64,000 nucleotides of DNA from Eretmocerus hayati (GCA_029851415.1 CM056741.1:88137282-88201281); one strand, 5' to 3'; positions 37,923 through 50,285 are shown, counted from the first letter of the stretch. Numbers and translations: made by a program. The notes: generated from the letters alone by a model not told the origin.

Positions 37923-39226
37923 CACGGCGAGCCGGAAACCTGGTTAGGTGAAAGTTGCGTGAACCTGGAAAATGCGGTGTGGGATATGTTTTGAAATATT
38001 TTGAACATCATTTTCCAATAATAACCAAAAATATCCGCCGAGGGATTTCAAAATAAAGTTGATGTATGCAGTCTCCCACTTTTTTCGGGGGAATAAAAAA
38101 TTTCCTTTCCTTTTATCTCACAGCTATGCATCGGTTCTGAAAGATTATCGCAACTCGCTGACTTGATGTGAGAAAGTTTGGTTCTTCGAAATTTTGAATG
38201 AAAATCCAGACCAGATAATGTTTTCGGGGTTTTTCCCATCGGACCTGAGTCTATTGTTTTTATTGGGGATAGAAACATACAAAAATGAGAAATCCGGTCC
38301 CATCATCGACAAGTCAGGCTTACAAAACCTTCATGGCTCACAAGATCATCAATTTTGCCATGCAATAGACTATTCGTCACGCATGAAAAAAAAGATTGGT
38401 GATATTCGCAATGACGAGGATTTAACCCCCTTGCGCAGAGTTTAGATGGGGATCCCGTGTTATTACGACGAGTTATCTCGGCTTTGTGCGTAGGAGGATT
38501 AAGTCGAGGTAGCTCAAAAAGTGCGAGGCAGGTCCTCTGTATCGGTCGGCCATCGTAACTTTCCCAGTGCATCACTAAAAGTTAGTACCTTCCTTGCCCA
38601 AAGAAGATTATGCAAATAAATACAGATCCAACAAAAAAGAATTGAATGATCTAACCAACTCGATAGGCGTTAAATATCCCAATGAATATTGATTGATTAG
38701 GACAACCAATCTCTTTTTCGTGTGATTCCTGCGATACTGGCTATCATCTGTCCATCGCATGAATCGTAACCAATAGTCCATAGCATGGCGAAACTGATAG
38801 TTTTGTGAGCAATGAAGATGAAAGTCTATCTTGTCGATGATAGGACGAAATCTTCCATTTTTGTATGTTTCTATCGCCAATCAAGACAATATACTCGGAT
38901 CAAATGGAAAAAAATACCGAAAACTGTATCTGGGTTGGATTTCCATTCAAGATTTCTAAGGACCAAACTTCCTCACATCAAGTCAGCGAGTTGCGATGAT
39001 CTTTCAGAGCCAATGCAGAGCTGTGAGACAAGAGAAAAAATGGAAAAAATTCATTTCCCCCAAAAATTGGGTGGAAAAACGCAAAAATCAACTTCATTCC
39101 AAAATTCCCCGGTGGATTTTTTTGGTTGTTGTTGGAGAATGATGTTCAAAATATCCCGAAAGATATCCCCCAAGCATTTCCCAGGTTCACGCAACTTTCA
39201 CCTATTCGGGTTTCCGACTCGCCGTG
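37923..39226. mobile_element. E4: 1.3-kb foldback element, TTCT duplication
   Basis: The ends CACGGCGAGCCGGAAACC and its inverted copy bound about 480-bp inverted arms (37923 to about 38400, and about 38750 to 39226). The flanks read TTCT on both sides (37919-37922 and 39227-39230), a 4-bp target duplication. There is no coding capacity. A 4-bp duplication with CAC-type termini is reminiscent of Chapaev-like elements, but I would not assign it. Confidence 0.8.
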
Positions 39227-39236
39227 TTCTGTGATC

Positions 39237-40250
39237 GTTCAACTGCTCTCGGTGATGATGTCTTCTCCGTAAAGGCGCGCGGCTGGATGAGAGCGTCCAA
39301 AGCGGCGTCTGCGTGTTTGGCATCGCTCCGCTCCCGTCTGATGTACGCGGAAGACTGATGGCGAGCAGCGGGTGTGCGTCTATCTCTTTGCTATAGAAGC
39401 TCGTGGCTGAGTGTGCGCAGACAAGTTGGCGTCTGCAGTTTTGCCTCGCTCCGCTTCCGTCCGATGCCCGGAGGAGACTGATGGCGAACAGCAAGCACGC
39501 GCAGATGTCTTCTTTGTAGAAGCGCTCGGCTCGATGTTCGTGACCATGTTGCCGTTTGCACGTCTGCTATTGGACCGGTAAGACTGATGGCGAGCACCAA
39601 GCACTCGTTTAAATCTTCAAAGTAGGAGCTCGTGGTGAAGTGAGCCAGTCCTGGTGGCCACCTGTTCTTTGGCTTGATTCCACTCCCGTACGATGCCCAA
39701 GAAAAACTGACGGCACTCAGCAAACTTCGTGTATGTCTGCTTCGCAGAGGCGCGCGGCTGACTGAATGCGTGCGAAGTGGCGTCTGTATGTCTGGCATCG
39801 CTCCGCTCCCGTCTGATGTATAGGGCAGATTGGTGATGAGCAGCGGGTACGCGTCTATCTCTTTGCCATAGAAGCTTGTGGCTGAGTGTGCGCAGACAAG
39901 TTGGCGTCTACAAGTAAGCCTCGTTCCGCTCCCGTCTGATGTACGGGGAAAACTGATGGCTCGCAGCAGACACGCGTTCATTCCTTCACTATAGAGGCAC
40001 GCAGATGAGTGAGCGCAGTCAGGTTGGCGTCTGTATGTCTGCCTCGTTCCGCTCCCATCCGATGCACGGGAAAAATTGATGGCGCCTATCAAGCCCTTGT
40101 CTTTGTCTTCTTCGTAGAGGAGCGCGGCTGGATGAGCGTGACCGAAGTGGCGTCTGCATGTCTGACATTGGCTGCGTCTCCATTAACGTATGTACCGCGT
40201 CTGCGTGGCGCAGCGGATGCGCAGCGTGCGAGCTTTCTGCTTTCGTCTCC
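39237..40250. repeat. 123-bp minisatellite (41-codon periodicity)
   Basis: The phrase CTGATGGCGAGCAGC and variants recur at 39355, 39478, 39582, 39706, 39829, 39952 and 40075; one interval is about 104 bp and the others are 123-124 bp. Because 123 is 41 codons, a minus-strand frame stays open for 233 codons (39391-40092) with a 41-residue repeat containing TSDGSG. No start context, splice signals or domain support a gene. Confidence 0.75.
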
Positions 40251-40303
40251 ATGTTTATTTTTTGGAGATCTAGATTTTTCAGTGCGAATTAATTTATTTC
40301 AAG

Positions 40304-41112
40304 ACTAGCGTAATGTCTCGCGTTGCTAGGCTTGTAAATGCTCCTGAGGAGCGTATTGAATTCTGGAAATTTTTCCGTGAATCGAGTCAAGACTGAATAT
40401 TCATCAGAATTTAGTTGTTGATCATGGATGTCCTACAAACTTTTCCTATTCGCACAATGTGATCTCTCGAATCTAATAATCAGTCTGCCAAATTCTGTTG
40501 TGATGTAATTGACTGTCCAACTTCGATGAGATCCAAGTACAATTATTCGTGTAACATTATTCGAAGATTGTTCATAGAGACAGGCGTTCTGATCCTTCAA
40601 TATTGTTTGACGGTGTAATTGATTGTACGTCATCTCACTTCACGATTTTATCTGTGTTCTAAATTTTCCCATAAGTTTCAACTCATCTAATTCGTCGAAA
40701 TATTGTGTGATCGAAATGAAACGAATGGGTCATTTCTTATCCGAATGAATTTCAAACAATACGCAAATGCTCGAAAGTAAGGTTTAATTGTCCAACTTCA
40801 AAATAACATTCAAGAATTTCTCGTCAGCAACAAATCTGGAACCATTACAGAGATGAGCAACAGTCCCAAATAATAACTGAACTCAAATCTCATCGAATTT
40901 GAACATTTTTCTCAAACAAAACTGGAAAGTCTGGTTGTTAGATTTGAAAGATCACATTGTGCAAACCAGGAGAAGTTTCAAAACATAGATTATTCAACCA
41001 TTGAATTCGAATGGAAATCAAGTCTCTTTTTCGATTCATAAGAACATCTTCAGAGTTCAATATGCCTCCCTGGAGCATTCACAAGCCGAGCAACGCGAGG
41101 CATTACGCTAGT
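40304..41112. repeat. Inverted-repeat (MITE-like) element
   Basis: ACTAGCGTAATGTCTCGCG at 40304 pairs with an inverted copy ending at 41112. A second inner pair (GATCTCTCGAATCTAATAA near 40461 and its diverged complement near 40945) shows that the arms extend about 200 bp. There is no open frame of interest and no clear target duplication. Confidence 0.6.
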
Positions 41113-42937
41113 TGAATATAAATCGATATACTTACTTCGGCAGATAAGGGGTTATCTGCGATATGGTACCCTCGTAGGAATTGGGAGCATTTTTTGGCCA
41201 GAAACCGGTCAAGTCTAATTCAATCACATTATCACTACATCTATATATTCCATGGGTGGCCAAAAAAATTGGTCACATCTCTACTAAGATAGAGATACAG
41301 TCCTTTCCGCTGAATGTGGTCACATCAGAACAAGAAACTTTGATTCTAATGAGCGGATGATTCTAATACCCGGACAAGGTATAGTATCATCAATTCACGT
41401 CAATTATGAAAGTATAGCTAAGATGTGCAATATTGGCATTCTGTACAATCGTCAACAAAACACGAAAAATCATCTACGCTATCTTATTTAGAAAAAAAAT
41501 CGTGTATTTTTCATTGCTCTTGATTTTGAGAGAGCATATTATCAATAAAATTTTCATATTGATCATAGAGCTCAAATATCCAAAGCATCACTCTCGATTT
41601 CTTTTCTCGACTTCAATAGCTTACTGAGCGAAAATTGGGGAATCGCAAGCTGTAACGCAGCATCCCGCTGACTCGTGGCTTTTGGTAAAATAACATATCT
41701 TGCGAACAGTTGCAATCTTTCTTTGACACTGAGATCGGCTCGCTTGCTCGTTTTGGCAAATGTTTAGAACAGAGTCGCGATCGGACAAAGACTGAGACGG
41801 AAAGACACTACATGATGTATACTAGTGTAGATGGTGTGAATATATCGTCAATAGAACGCCTTCCTTGCTTTATAAATATTCAGACTAACTCGCGAAGTGG
41901 ACTTGGCGTGATCCCATCAACCGAAATTCTGAGCACAAAATCCGATGAATTTTACGTTGGTCAATATACAAGCGGGTCGGGACCAGCAGTTCTAATCACA
42001 ATAAACGAATGATTCTATTATCCGTGACACATTAAGCGGAAAATACTGTAGTGGAATTATCTAGGGATTTTTCAGAAGTGGACATGTTTATATCAAAATG
42101 AGTGCCTCTTCAGGAACGAATTCGGTTGGAATGAATTGATTGGAGAGTGAAGGTTGAGCCAGCAAAATATTCAAGGCGTTGAGAAGGTTAACTCATTATG
42201 GAAAAGACGCAAGTATGTAAATTTCGCTGTGGTTAACGGTTCCGGATCGAACGAACGAATGTTTGTGTGTGTGAGTGTGTGTATTATTGTCAGTAAGTGA
42301 GGGACGGTGAGTGTACATACATATGTAGTACAATGACAGAAAAATTCAAATTGGTGGAGGAACGGAGATCTACTGCTATGCAACACTAGGTGGCTACGAC
42401 ATTTTTACTTTTAATGAAGATTTTAGATCTAATGAGTATTATATCGAAGTTTTTTCATTATGGATCTTGATTAGATTCTGGTATTCATCAGTGTCAATTA
42501 ACTCCTGCATACCAGAATTTTATTGATATAGGTGGAGTTGGTGCCTGGGAAAATCTGTTGTCGCGAAATAAATTCTATGATTTTTCGTCCACGATTTCTC
42601 CTCATCCTTCCGGCCGATCTCTCTGAAATTCATGTGAGAGTGGAGGACCATGCAAAAACGTGCTGGAAAGATTCATAGCTCAATCTATGGAAATAGTCTC
42701 GATTACCGAGTCTTCGAAAAAAATGTCGACAATTCCTAAAAATTATGCGGAATTTTTAGAATTAGCTTCTGAAAAGACTGTATAAGGGAAGTTGAGGTGA
42801 CCTCATGAAGTGTCCATTCCGCCATTCTTGATCGATTGGTTCATAGGGAATTACGATGGAGTGTATGGAAAGAGAACTGTACATGATTTTTTTTTCATTG
42901 ATAAAAGATTCATGAATTAATTGGTATAGATAGATAT
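41113..42937. other. No gene recognised; ends at the AT-flanked E2B junction
   Basis: Moderately AT-rich, with frames up to 100 codons (41710-42012) and no recognised domain. It ends with AT at 42936-42937 directly before the CCCTACTG terminus of E2B. If the exchange model for the composite is right, this end was once continuous with 24613. Confidence 0.45.
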
Positions 42938-44580
42938 CCCTACTGAAAATTTAAACATACGATCGTGCGCACGATCGTACAGCCGAACGTGTGTGAGATT
43001 GTACATACCATCGTACACACGATCGTGTGCACGACCGTGCTCTTTAGTTCCGGTGACGATCGTGCCACGATCGTGGTAACGATCGTGCCACGATCCTGAT
43101 AACGATCGAGCATGCCATCGGGTATACGATCGGGCATACGATCGTGTACACGATCGTGACACGACGGCTCATGGCGACGAGGTTGGATCGACACTCGGCC
43201 TGCCACGCGAGATCGTGCGTACGATTGTGCATACGATCGGCCACACGATTGTGCTTACCACCGTAACAACGATCGAGCATGCGATCGTGTGTACGATCGG
43301 GTACACGACCGTGATAGCGATCGTGCGTACGATCGTGTACGCGATCGTGACACGACGACTCGTGGCGACGATGTCAGAGTGACGCTCGGCCTGTCACGCG
43401 AGATAGTGCGTACGATTACGCACACGATCGGCCACACGATCGTGCTTACCATCGTAACAACGATCGTGACACGACGTCTCGTGGCGACGAGGTCGGATCG
43501 ACACTCTGCCTGCCACGGGAGATCGTGCGTACGATCGTGATAACGATCGAGCATGCGATCATGTATAGGATCGGGTACACGACCGTGATAGCGATCGTGC
43601 GTACGATCGTGTACGCGATCGTGACACGACGACTCGTGCCGGCGAGGTCGGAGAGACACTCGGCCTGTCACGCGAGATAGTGCGTACGATTACGCACACG
43701 ATCGGCCACACGATCGTGCCTACCATCGTAACAACGATCGTGACACGACGTCTCGTGGCGACGAGGTCGGATCGACACTCGGCCTGCCGCGGGGGATCGT
43801 GCGTACGATCGTGATAACGATCGAGCATGCGATCGTGTATACGATCGGGTACACGACCATGATAGCGATCGTGCGTACGATCGTGTACGCGATCGTGACA
43901 CGACGATTCGTGGCGACGAGGTCGGAGTGCCACTCGGCCTGTCACGCGAATTCAAGCGTACGATCATGCATACGATCGTGATAACGATCGTGAAACGACG
44001 TCTCGTGCAACAAGGTCGGAATGATACTCGGCATGTCGCGCGAGTTCAAGCGTACGATCATGCATACGATCGGACACGAGATCGTGCATACGATCGTGAT
44101 AACGATCGAGCATGCGATCGTATATACGATCGGGTACACGATATTGAGAGCGATCGTGCGTACGATCTTTCGTACGATCGTGACATGACGCCTCGTAGCG
44201 ATGAGGTTGACTAGACACTTGGCCTGTCGCGTGAGATCATGCGTACGATCACGCATACGATCGGCCACACGATCGTGCACACGATCGTGATGAGGATCGA
44301 GAGTGCGATCGTGAGATGACGTCTCGTAGCGACAAGGTCAGATCGACACTCGGCCTGTCGCGTGACATCGTGCGTACGATCATGCATGCGATTGTGCTCT
44401 CGATCGAGCATACGATCGTGCATACGATCCAACTCACGATCGCGGATACGATCGTGCATAGTGTCGATACATGGTCCGCCACATGGTAGCACTCTCCTCG
44501 TGACGTTGGGGGACCGAAGTTGTACCTGTGCTATACGATCGGGTACACGATAGGGGATGCGAACGGGCACACGATCGAAC
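42938..44580 (+). repeat. E2B left arm, CGATCG palindrome array
   Basis: Starts with CCCTACTGAAAATTTAAACATACGATCG and continues with CGATCG words and about eight or nine copies of the CACGACGTCTCGTGGCG core. Its first 150 bp pair closely with the inverted end at 48290-48437 (CTCTTTAGTT, CGTGCCACGATCGTGG). Arg/Asp-rich open frames are artefacts. Confidence 0.88.
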
Positions 44581-44589
44581 TATATTTCT

Positions 44590-46706
44590 ATATTAATATC
44601 ACTTCATCATCATAAGCTATGGTTGTTCAGCTTCAAATTAACACAGTTCATAGAAAATGCTGAGCATACTCAAATGTGCATATCATAGCCACATGAATAT
44701 GCCTCTTGATACTAACTCATGCATGAAGAAGGCAGGTAACTGATGATGTACTATTTATTTTATCACGCCTGGATTCTATTTCCTTGATAATGTTTCGCTC
44801 TCATAAATATATTCAAGGATATAGAGAGCTGGAACACATGGATTGAGGTTGGCCATTGACGCACAGAGTTCCCATCAAGTGTTGATGAGCATTCATTACC
44901 TACAATGCGAATTCTTCAAGCTTGTATGTACAAGTGCTGATCAGCACTGGATGAAAGCTTCTTGCACCAATAGCAAACCACAGTGGATGCGTTTAAGATT
45001 CCTATGACATTGTTTATATGAATCAGAGTAGCGCATTAGCAAGAGAATGAGATCCATAAATTACAAAGATAAATAGTACATCATGAGCGACCTGCCTCTT
45101 ATATGCATATGTTAGTATCAAGAGGCATATCCATGTGGCTGTGACATGCACATCCATGTATGCTCAGCATGTTCTATCCACTGTTATAATCTCAAGCTGA
45201 ATTACTAAAACTCATGATAATGGAGTGATTCAGCTCAAGATCCGAACAGTCCATATGAAATGCTGAGCATACTTGAATGTGAATATTATAGCCACATAAA
45301 TATGCCTCTCGATGTTAACATATGCATAGGAAAGGCAGGTCACCTATTATGTACTTTTTTCCATCCTGTATGGATATTATCTCCTTGCTAACGATCTGCT
45401 TCCATATGAATATCCCAAGATATAGGGAATTTCGATGCAAGGATTGTGGTTTGTCATTGGTGCATGAAGTTTTCATCAAGTGTTGATGAGCATACATCAC
45501 TGGCAACCCTAATTCTCCAAGCTTGCATGTGCAAGTGCTAATCAGCACTCGATGGAAACTTTGTGCACCAATAGCAAACTACAGTGGATGCGTTCAAGAT
45601 GCCTAGTCTTGGTTATATGGATCAGAACAGCGCATTAGCAAGAGGATTAGATCCACGAATGACGGCGATGAATAGTACATCATGAATGACGTGCCTTCTC
45701 CATGCATATGTTAGCATCAAGAGGCATATTCATGTGGCTATGACAGGCGCATTTATGTATGCTTAGCATGTTCCATGACTTATCCTCATCTTAAGCCGAT
45801 TTACTATAGCATATGACGATGAACTGTCTCAGCTCAGAATTAGGACACTCCATAGAAAATGCTGAGGATACATCAACGTGCATATTATAGCCACATAAAT
45901 ATGCCTCTTGATACTAACTCATTGGTGCACAAAGCTTCCGTCAAGTGCAGATTAGCACTTGCACATGCAAGCTTGGAGAATTAGGGTTGCCAGTGATGTA
46001 TGCTCATCAACACTTGATGGAAACTTCATGCACCAATAGAAAGCGACAGTCCTTGCATCAAAATTCCCTATGTCTTGGGATATACATATGGAAACAGAGC
46101 ATTAGCAAGGAGATGGAATCCATACATGATGGAAATGAATAGAACATCATGAGAGTAAACTGCCTTCTCTATGCATATGTGACATAAAGAGCCATATTCA
46201 TGCGGCTATGATATTCACATTCAAGTATGCTCAGCATTTCCTATAAACTGCTTTGATCTTGAGCTGAATGACTTGATCATCATGAGTTATGGTAATTCAG
46301 CTTAAGATTAGAACAGTTCATAGAACATGCTGAGCATACATGGATGTACATGTCATAGCCACACGTATATGCCTCTTGATACTAATATATGCAAAGAAGA
46401 GGCAGGTCGCTCATGATGTACTATTTATCTTTGTCATTCATGGATATCATTCGCTTGCTAATACGCTTTGATTCATATAATGAAGGGCATACGAATCCTG
46501 AACGCATTCACTGTGGTTTCCTATTGGTGCACAAGGATTTCATCCAGTGCTGATCAGCACTTGTACATACAAGCTTGGGGGATTAGAGTTGTAGGTGATG
46601 TATGCTCATCAACTTTTGATGGAAACTTTGTGCACCAACGGCAAACCTCAATCCATGTTCATTTCAATTCTCTATATCCTTAAATATTCACACACACACA
46701 CACACA

Positions 46707-46742
<36 letters not shown>

Positions 46743-46967
46743 CAAAGCATCAGCAAGAGAATAGGATCCATAGGTGATAAAATAGATAGTACATCATATG
46801 TGACCTGCCTTTCTTATGCATGAGGTAGTATCAAGAGGCATATTCATGTGGCTATGATATGCACAATTATGTATGCTCAGCATTTTCTTCGAACTGTATT
46901 AACATGAAGCTGAACAACCATAGCTTATGATTATATAGTGATATTGATATAGTAATACAGCTTGATC
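44590..46967. repeat. E2B centre: four consecutive large palindromic modules
   Basis: The phrase AAAATGCTGAGCATA appears forward near 44655, 45262, 45860 and 46322 and inverted near 45160, 45762, 46232 and 46877, strictly alternating. Within each module GGCATATTCATGTGGCTATGA, ATAGTACATCATGA and AGTGCTGATCAGCACT words are also mirrored. Each module could fold into a hairpin several hundred bases long. An AC repeat followed by a TA repeat lies at 46688-46739. No gene is present. Confidence 0.82.
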
Positions 46968-48437
46968 GTATGCCCGTTCGCGTCCCTGATTGTGTACCCG
47001 ATCGCATTACAGGTACAACGTCGTTCTCCCCTCGCTACTAGGTGACACCATGCCACGGTGGCGGACTATGTATCGACTCTACGCACGATCGTATCTGCGA
47101 TCGTAAAATTGATCGTATGCACGATCGTAAGCACGATCTTATGCATGTTCGTACGCACGAAGTCACGCGACTGGCCGAGTGTCGATCCAACCTCGTTGCT
47201 GCGAGATGTTATGTCACGATCGTACGCACGATCAATATCACGATTGTGTACCCAATCGTATACACGATCGCATGCTCGATCTTGATCTCGATCGTGTTGC
47301 CAATCGTATGCATGATCGTACGCACGATCTCGCGCGGCGGGCCGAGTGTCGATCCGACCTCGTCGCCACGAGACGTCGTGTCACGATCGTTGTTACGATG
47401 GTAAGCACGATCGTGTGGCCGATCGTGTGCGTAATCGTACGCACTATCTCGCGTGACAGGCCGAGTGTCACTCTGACATCGTCGCCACGAGTCGTCGTGT
47501 CACGATTGCGTACACGATCGTACGCACGATCGCTATTACGGTCGTGTACCCGATAGCATGCTCGATCGTCATCACGATCGTGTGGCCGATCGTTTGCACG
47601 ATCTCGCGCGGCAGGCCGAACGTCGATCCGACCTCGTCGCCACGAGACGTCGTGTCACGAGCGCGTACACGTCCGTACGCACGATCGCTATCACGGTCGT
47701 GTACCCGATCGTGTACACGATCGTGCGCACGATCTCGCGCGGCAGGCCGAGTGTCGATCCGACCTCGTCGCCACGAGACGTCGTGTCGTGTACCCGATCG
47801 TATACACGATCGCATGCTCGATCGTTATCACGATCCTGTGGCCGATCGTATGCACGATCGTATACACGATCGCATGCTCGATCGTTATCACGATCCTGTG
47901 GCCGATCGTATGCACGATCGTATGCACGATCTCGCGCGGCAGGCCGAGTGTCGATCCGACCTCGTCGCCACGAGACGTCGTGTCACGATCGTACGCACGA
48001 TCGCTATTACGGTCGTGTATCCGTTCGTATACACGATCGCAAGCCCGATCGTTATCACGATCGTACGCACGATCTCGCGCGGCAGGCCGAGTGTCGATCC
48101 GACCTCGTCGCCACGAGACGTCGTGTCGTGTACCCGATCGTATACACGATCGTATACACGATCGCATGCTCGATCGTTATCACGATCCTGTGGCCGATCG
48201 TATGCACGATCGTACGCACGATCTCGCGCGGCAGGCCTAGTGACGATCCGACCTCGTCGCCACGAGACGTCGTGTCACGATCGTGTACACGATCGTACGC
48301 ACGATCGTGGCACGCTCGTCACCGAAACTAAAGAGCACGATCATGCACACGATCGTGTGCACGATCGTATGTACGATCTCACACACGTTCGCATGTACGA
48401 TCGTGCGCACGTTCGTATGTTAAAATTTCCAGTAGGG
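46968..48437 (-). repeat. E2B right arm, CGATCG palindrome array
   Basis: Inverse-oriented arm with about eight copies of the GAGACGTCGTGTCACG core separated by CGATCG words. A 69-bp segment (GATCGTATACACGATCGCATG and following) is duplicated in tandem at about 47795-47930. The arm ends in AAAATTTCCAGTAGGG at 48437 followed by TC and the second part of the BEL2 LTR. Confidence 0.88.
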
Positions 48438-48585
48438 TCTGGTCAGCCGATGCGATTCTGGCCAATGAGGTGACAACAATCAATCATGTGAGAGTAAGGA
48501 GAGTCAAGGCAACGACCGAGCATTTCACATCGAGCAGGCTCTAATATATAGGCATGAAGTTCAAATGCTCGCGCGCACACGAACA
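48438..48585 (-). repeat. BEL2 3' LTR, inner part (split LTR)
   Basis: Matches the end of the 5' LTR (56636-56780): TCTGGTCAGCCGATGC, then CTATATATTGG on the minus strand as a likely TATA box, and terminal CGAACA. A polypurine tract, GCAAAAGGGGCG on the minus strand (48589-48600), lies three bases from the LTR start, which confirms that this is a 3' LTR. The remainder is at 17292-17672. Confidence 0.87.
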
Positions 48586-49181
48586 TACCGCCCCTTTTGC
48601 TTGCTCTGGGCAAGTAAGACAACGAAAAAGTCTGGAAAAGCAGCATTCAAGTGACTAATAAATAGACGGAAGACAAGCGATATATTCGAGTGAACTTGAG
48701 GTATGAAGATGAAGTTACTTTGATCAAAATCTGAACAGACTGAAAAACTCAAACCAAACGAGTTGGTAAATTTCAACAAAATATGACAAATATGTAAAGG
48801 CACACAGCCGATTTCAATACAAATATTCGAAGTTGCTCAACAGAATCACTAATTGATTGAACTTCAAGTTTAAACAAAAAGAATAAAAATTAACAAGCAA
48901 ACAAAACAAAGAAAACTCGGTGCGCTCACAAAGTCCCTACAGTTTCGGACCAAACGTAACGCCATACAATCAAAAGTGACACTAGTCACATTCAAGGTTC
49001 AATTATGCGGGTAAGACAATATCAATAGAATGCTACTGAATGATCCATAATAAACGTGAATCTACTTGGAGGTACGATGAAAAAGGCAATAAGAAAACGC
49101 AGATTGGCGGACGAGGTATTCTCGCGGGTGTTACGCGAGGCGAGGAGATTGTGTAGTGCGTTGTCGAATGATTCGCGGATG

Positions 49182-50285
49182 TTACTCAGAATCATTTTCT
49201 TCAGCTGGATCTTGTACGCCGTCAACGTCCTCACGTTCTTCGGGCTCGGTGAGCAATTTGATGGGCTTGCAAAGAGCTCGAGTGCAGGTGGAATTGGCTG
49301 TCTGTAGGTCGACTACTCGAACTAGTCCATCACTCCCAGGATGCAGTGCAGTGACCTGAGCCAAAGGCCATTTGGTTGGTGGTGTTAGTTCATCCTTGAT
49401 GAGCACGACGTCGTCCACTCTCAACGGCTCGGTAGTGTTGTGCCATTTTGCTCGTTTTTGGTAATGGTGGAGTACCTCTTCCTTCCATCCGTCCCAGAAG
49501 TTGTTCCTCATCATTTGGATTTGGTTCCATCTAGAGACAACAGAACGTGTACGATCAGTGTTGTCAAATGGCTCTGGGATAGCAGACATTGAACGACCAG
49601 TAATTAAATGTACCGGAGTAAGCGCAACGAGGTCAGCGCTATCCGTACTGAGAAGACAGACGGGTCTAGAGTTCAAACAAGCTTCTATCTGAGACGTGAG
49701 GGTGGAAAATTTTCCATAAGTCAAAATTGAGTCTCCCGCAACTCGCTCCAAGTGATATTTGAAGCTTTTCACTGCAGCTTCCCAGATTCTGCCAAAATGA
49801 GGCGCGCGAGGGGGAGAAAAATGCCAAGTTACTTCTCCTTTCGCTAACAATGCAGCTATTTCATTCGAGAAACATGACGTTTTCCGGAAAAGTTGTTTGA
49901 GTTCTCTACTAGCACCAGTAAAATTTGTAGCATTGTCACAGTGCACATCCGAGCACCGACCTCGTCTTGAGATGAACCGTCGAAATGCAGCGAGAAAGGC
50001 TAAGGCAGTAAGGTCTGTGATCACTTCAGTGTGGATAGCTCTAGTGTACATACAAATAAATATGGCAAAATAGCCTTTAATGGATCTTGCACCCCGAGCA
50101 CGCGAGAATAGCACTGAAATAGGTCCGGCAAAATCAATTTCAACAGCCTCGAATGTCATTCTAGGTTCAAGTCTGACAGCTGGAAGAGGTGCCATTTGTT
50201 GAACTAATGGTCTGTCCGCGAAACGTGCACAGTCCACACACTTGCGTGTGACACCCTGAACTAGCCGAACAACTGCGGAATCCAC
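49182..50285 (-). pseudogene. BEL2 integrase
   Basis: A 367-codon frame gives an intact integrase core: D51 in VEIDFAGP, D117 in HCDNATNFTG and E169 in FGRIWEAA. It is preceded by CVDC of the zinc-binding region and followed by the basic C-terminal region (KRAKWHNTTEP, DDVVLIKDE). It overlaps the preceding RNase H-side frame by 25 bp out of frame, so it has lost its connection to the polyprotein. It would insert the cDNA into host DNA. Confidence 0.85.

Larger units (their letters stand above)
17673..48437. mobile_element. E2 composite: 30.8-kb insertion in the BEL2 LTR
   Basis: The outer ends are CCCTACTGAAAATTTT at 17673 and inverted AAAATTTCCAGTAGGG ending at 48437, both flanked by TC; the empty site in the other LTR near 56635 has one TC. 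Internally there is another right-type end at 24605-24612 and another left-type end at 42938-42945, both flanked by AT. The block thus holds two foldback elements, E2A (17673-24612) and E2B (42938-48437), with 18.3 kb between them. Matching flank pairs on the outside and the inside suggest that two insertions, one in the LTR and one in virus-derived DNA, exchanged partners, for example by integration of a circle through homologous arms. Confidence 0.75.

Noticed and set aside
17673..48437. The whole 30.8-kb block as one intact Polinton with CGATCG terminal repeats
   Set aside because: Polintons make 6-bp target duplications; here the outer flanks share only TC. The same tips also occur internally with an AT pair, and the tips truncate the ATPase. 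The virus block is a passenger between two foldback elements.
22808..48437. CRISPR array in the regularly repeated CGATCG regions
   Set aside because: Repeats are palindromic, variable in length and without unique spacers of constant size. The surroundings are eukaryotic retrotransposons and spliced genes.
49056..49692. Plus-strand open frames across the BEL2 integrase
   Set aside because: They are antisense to a well-supported integrase frame with D51, D117 and E169 and show no domain.
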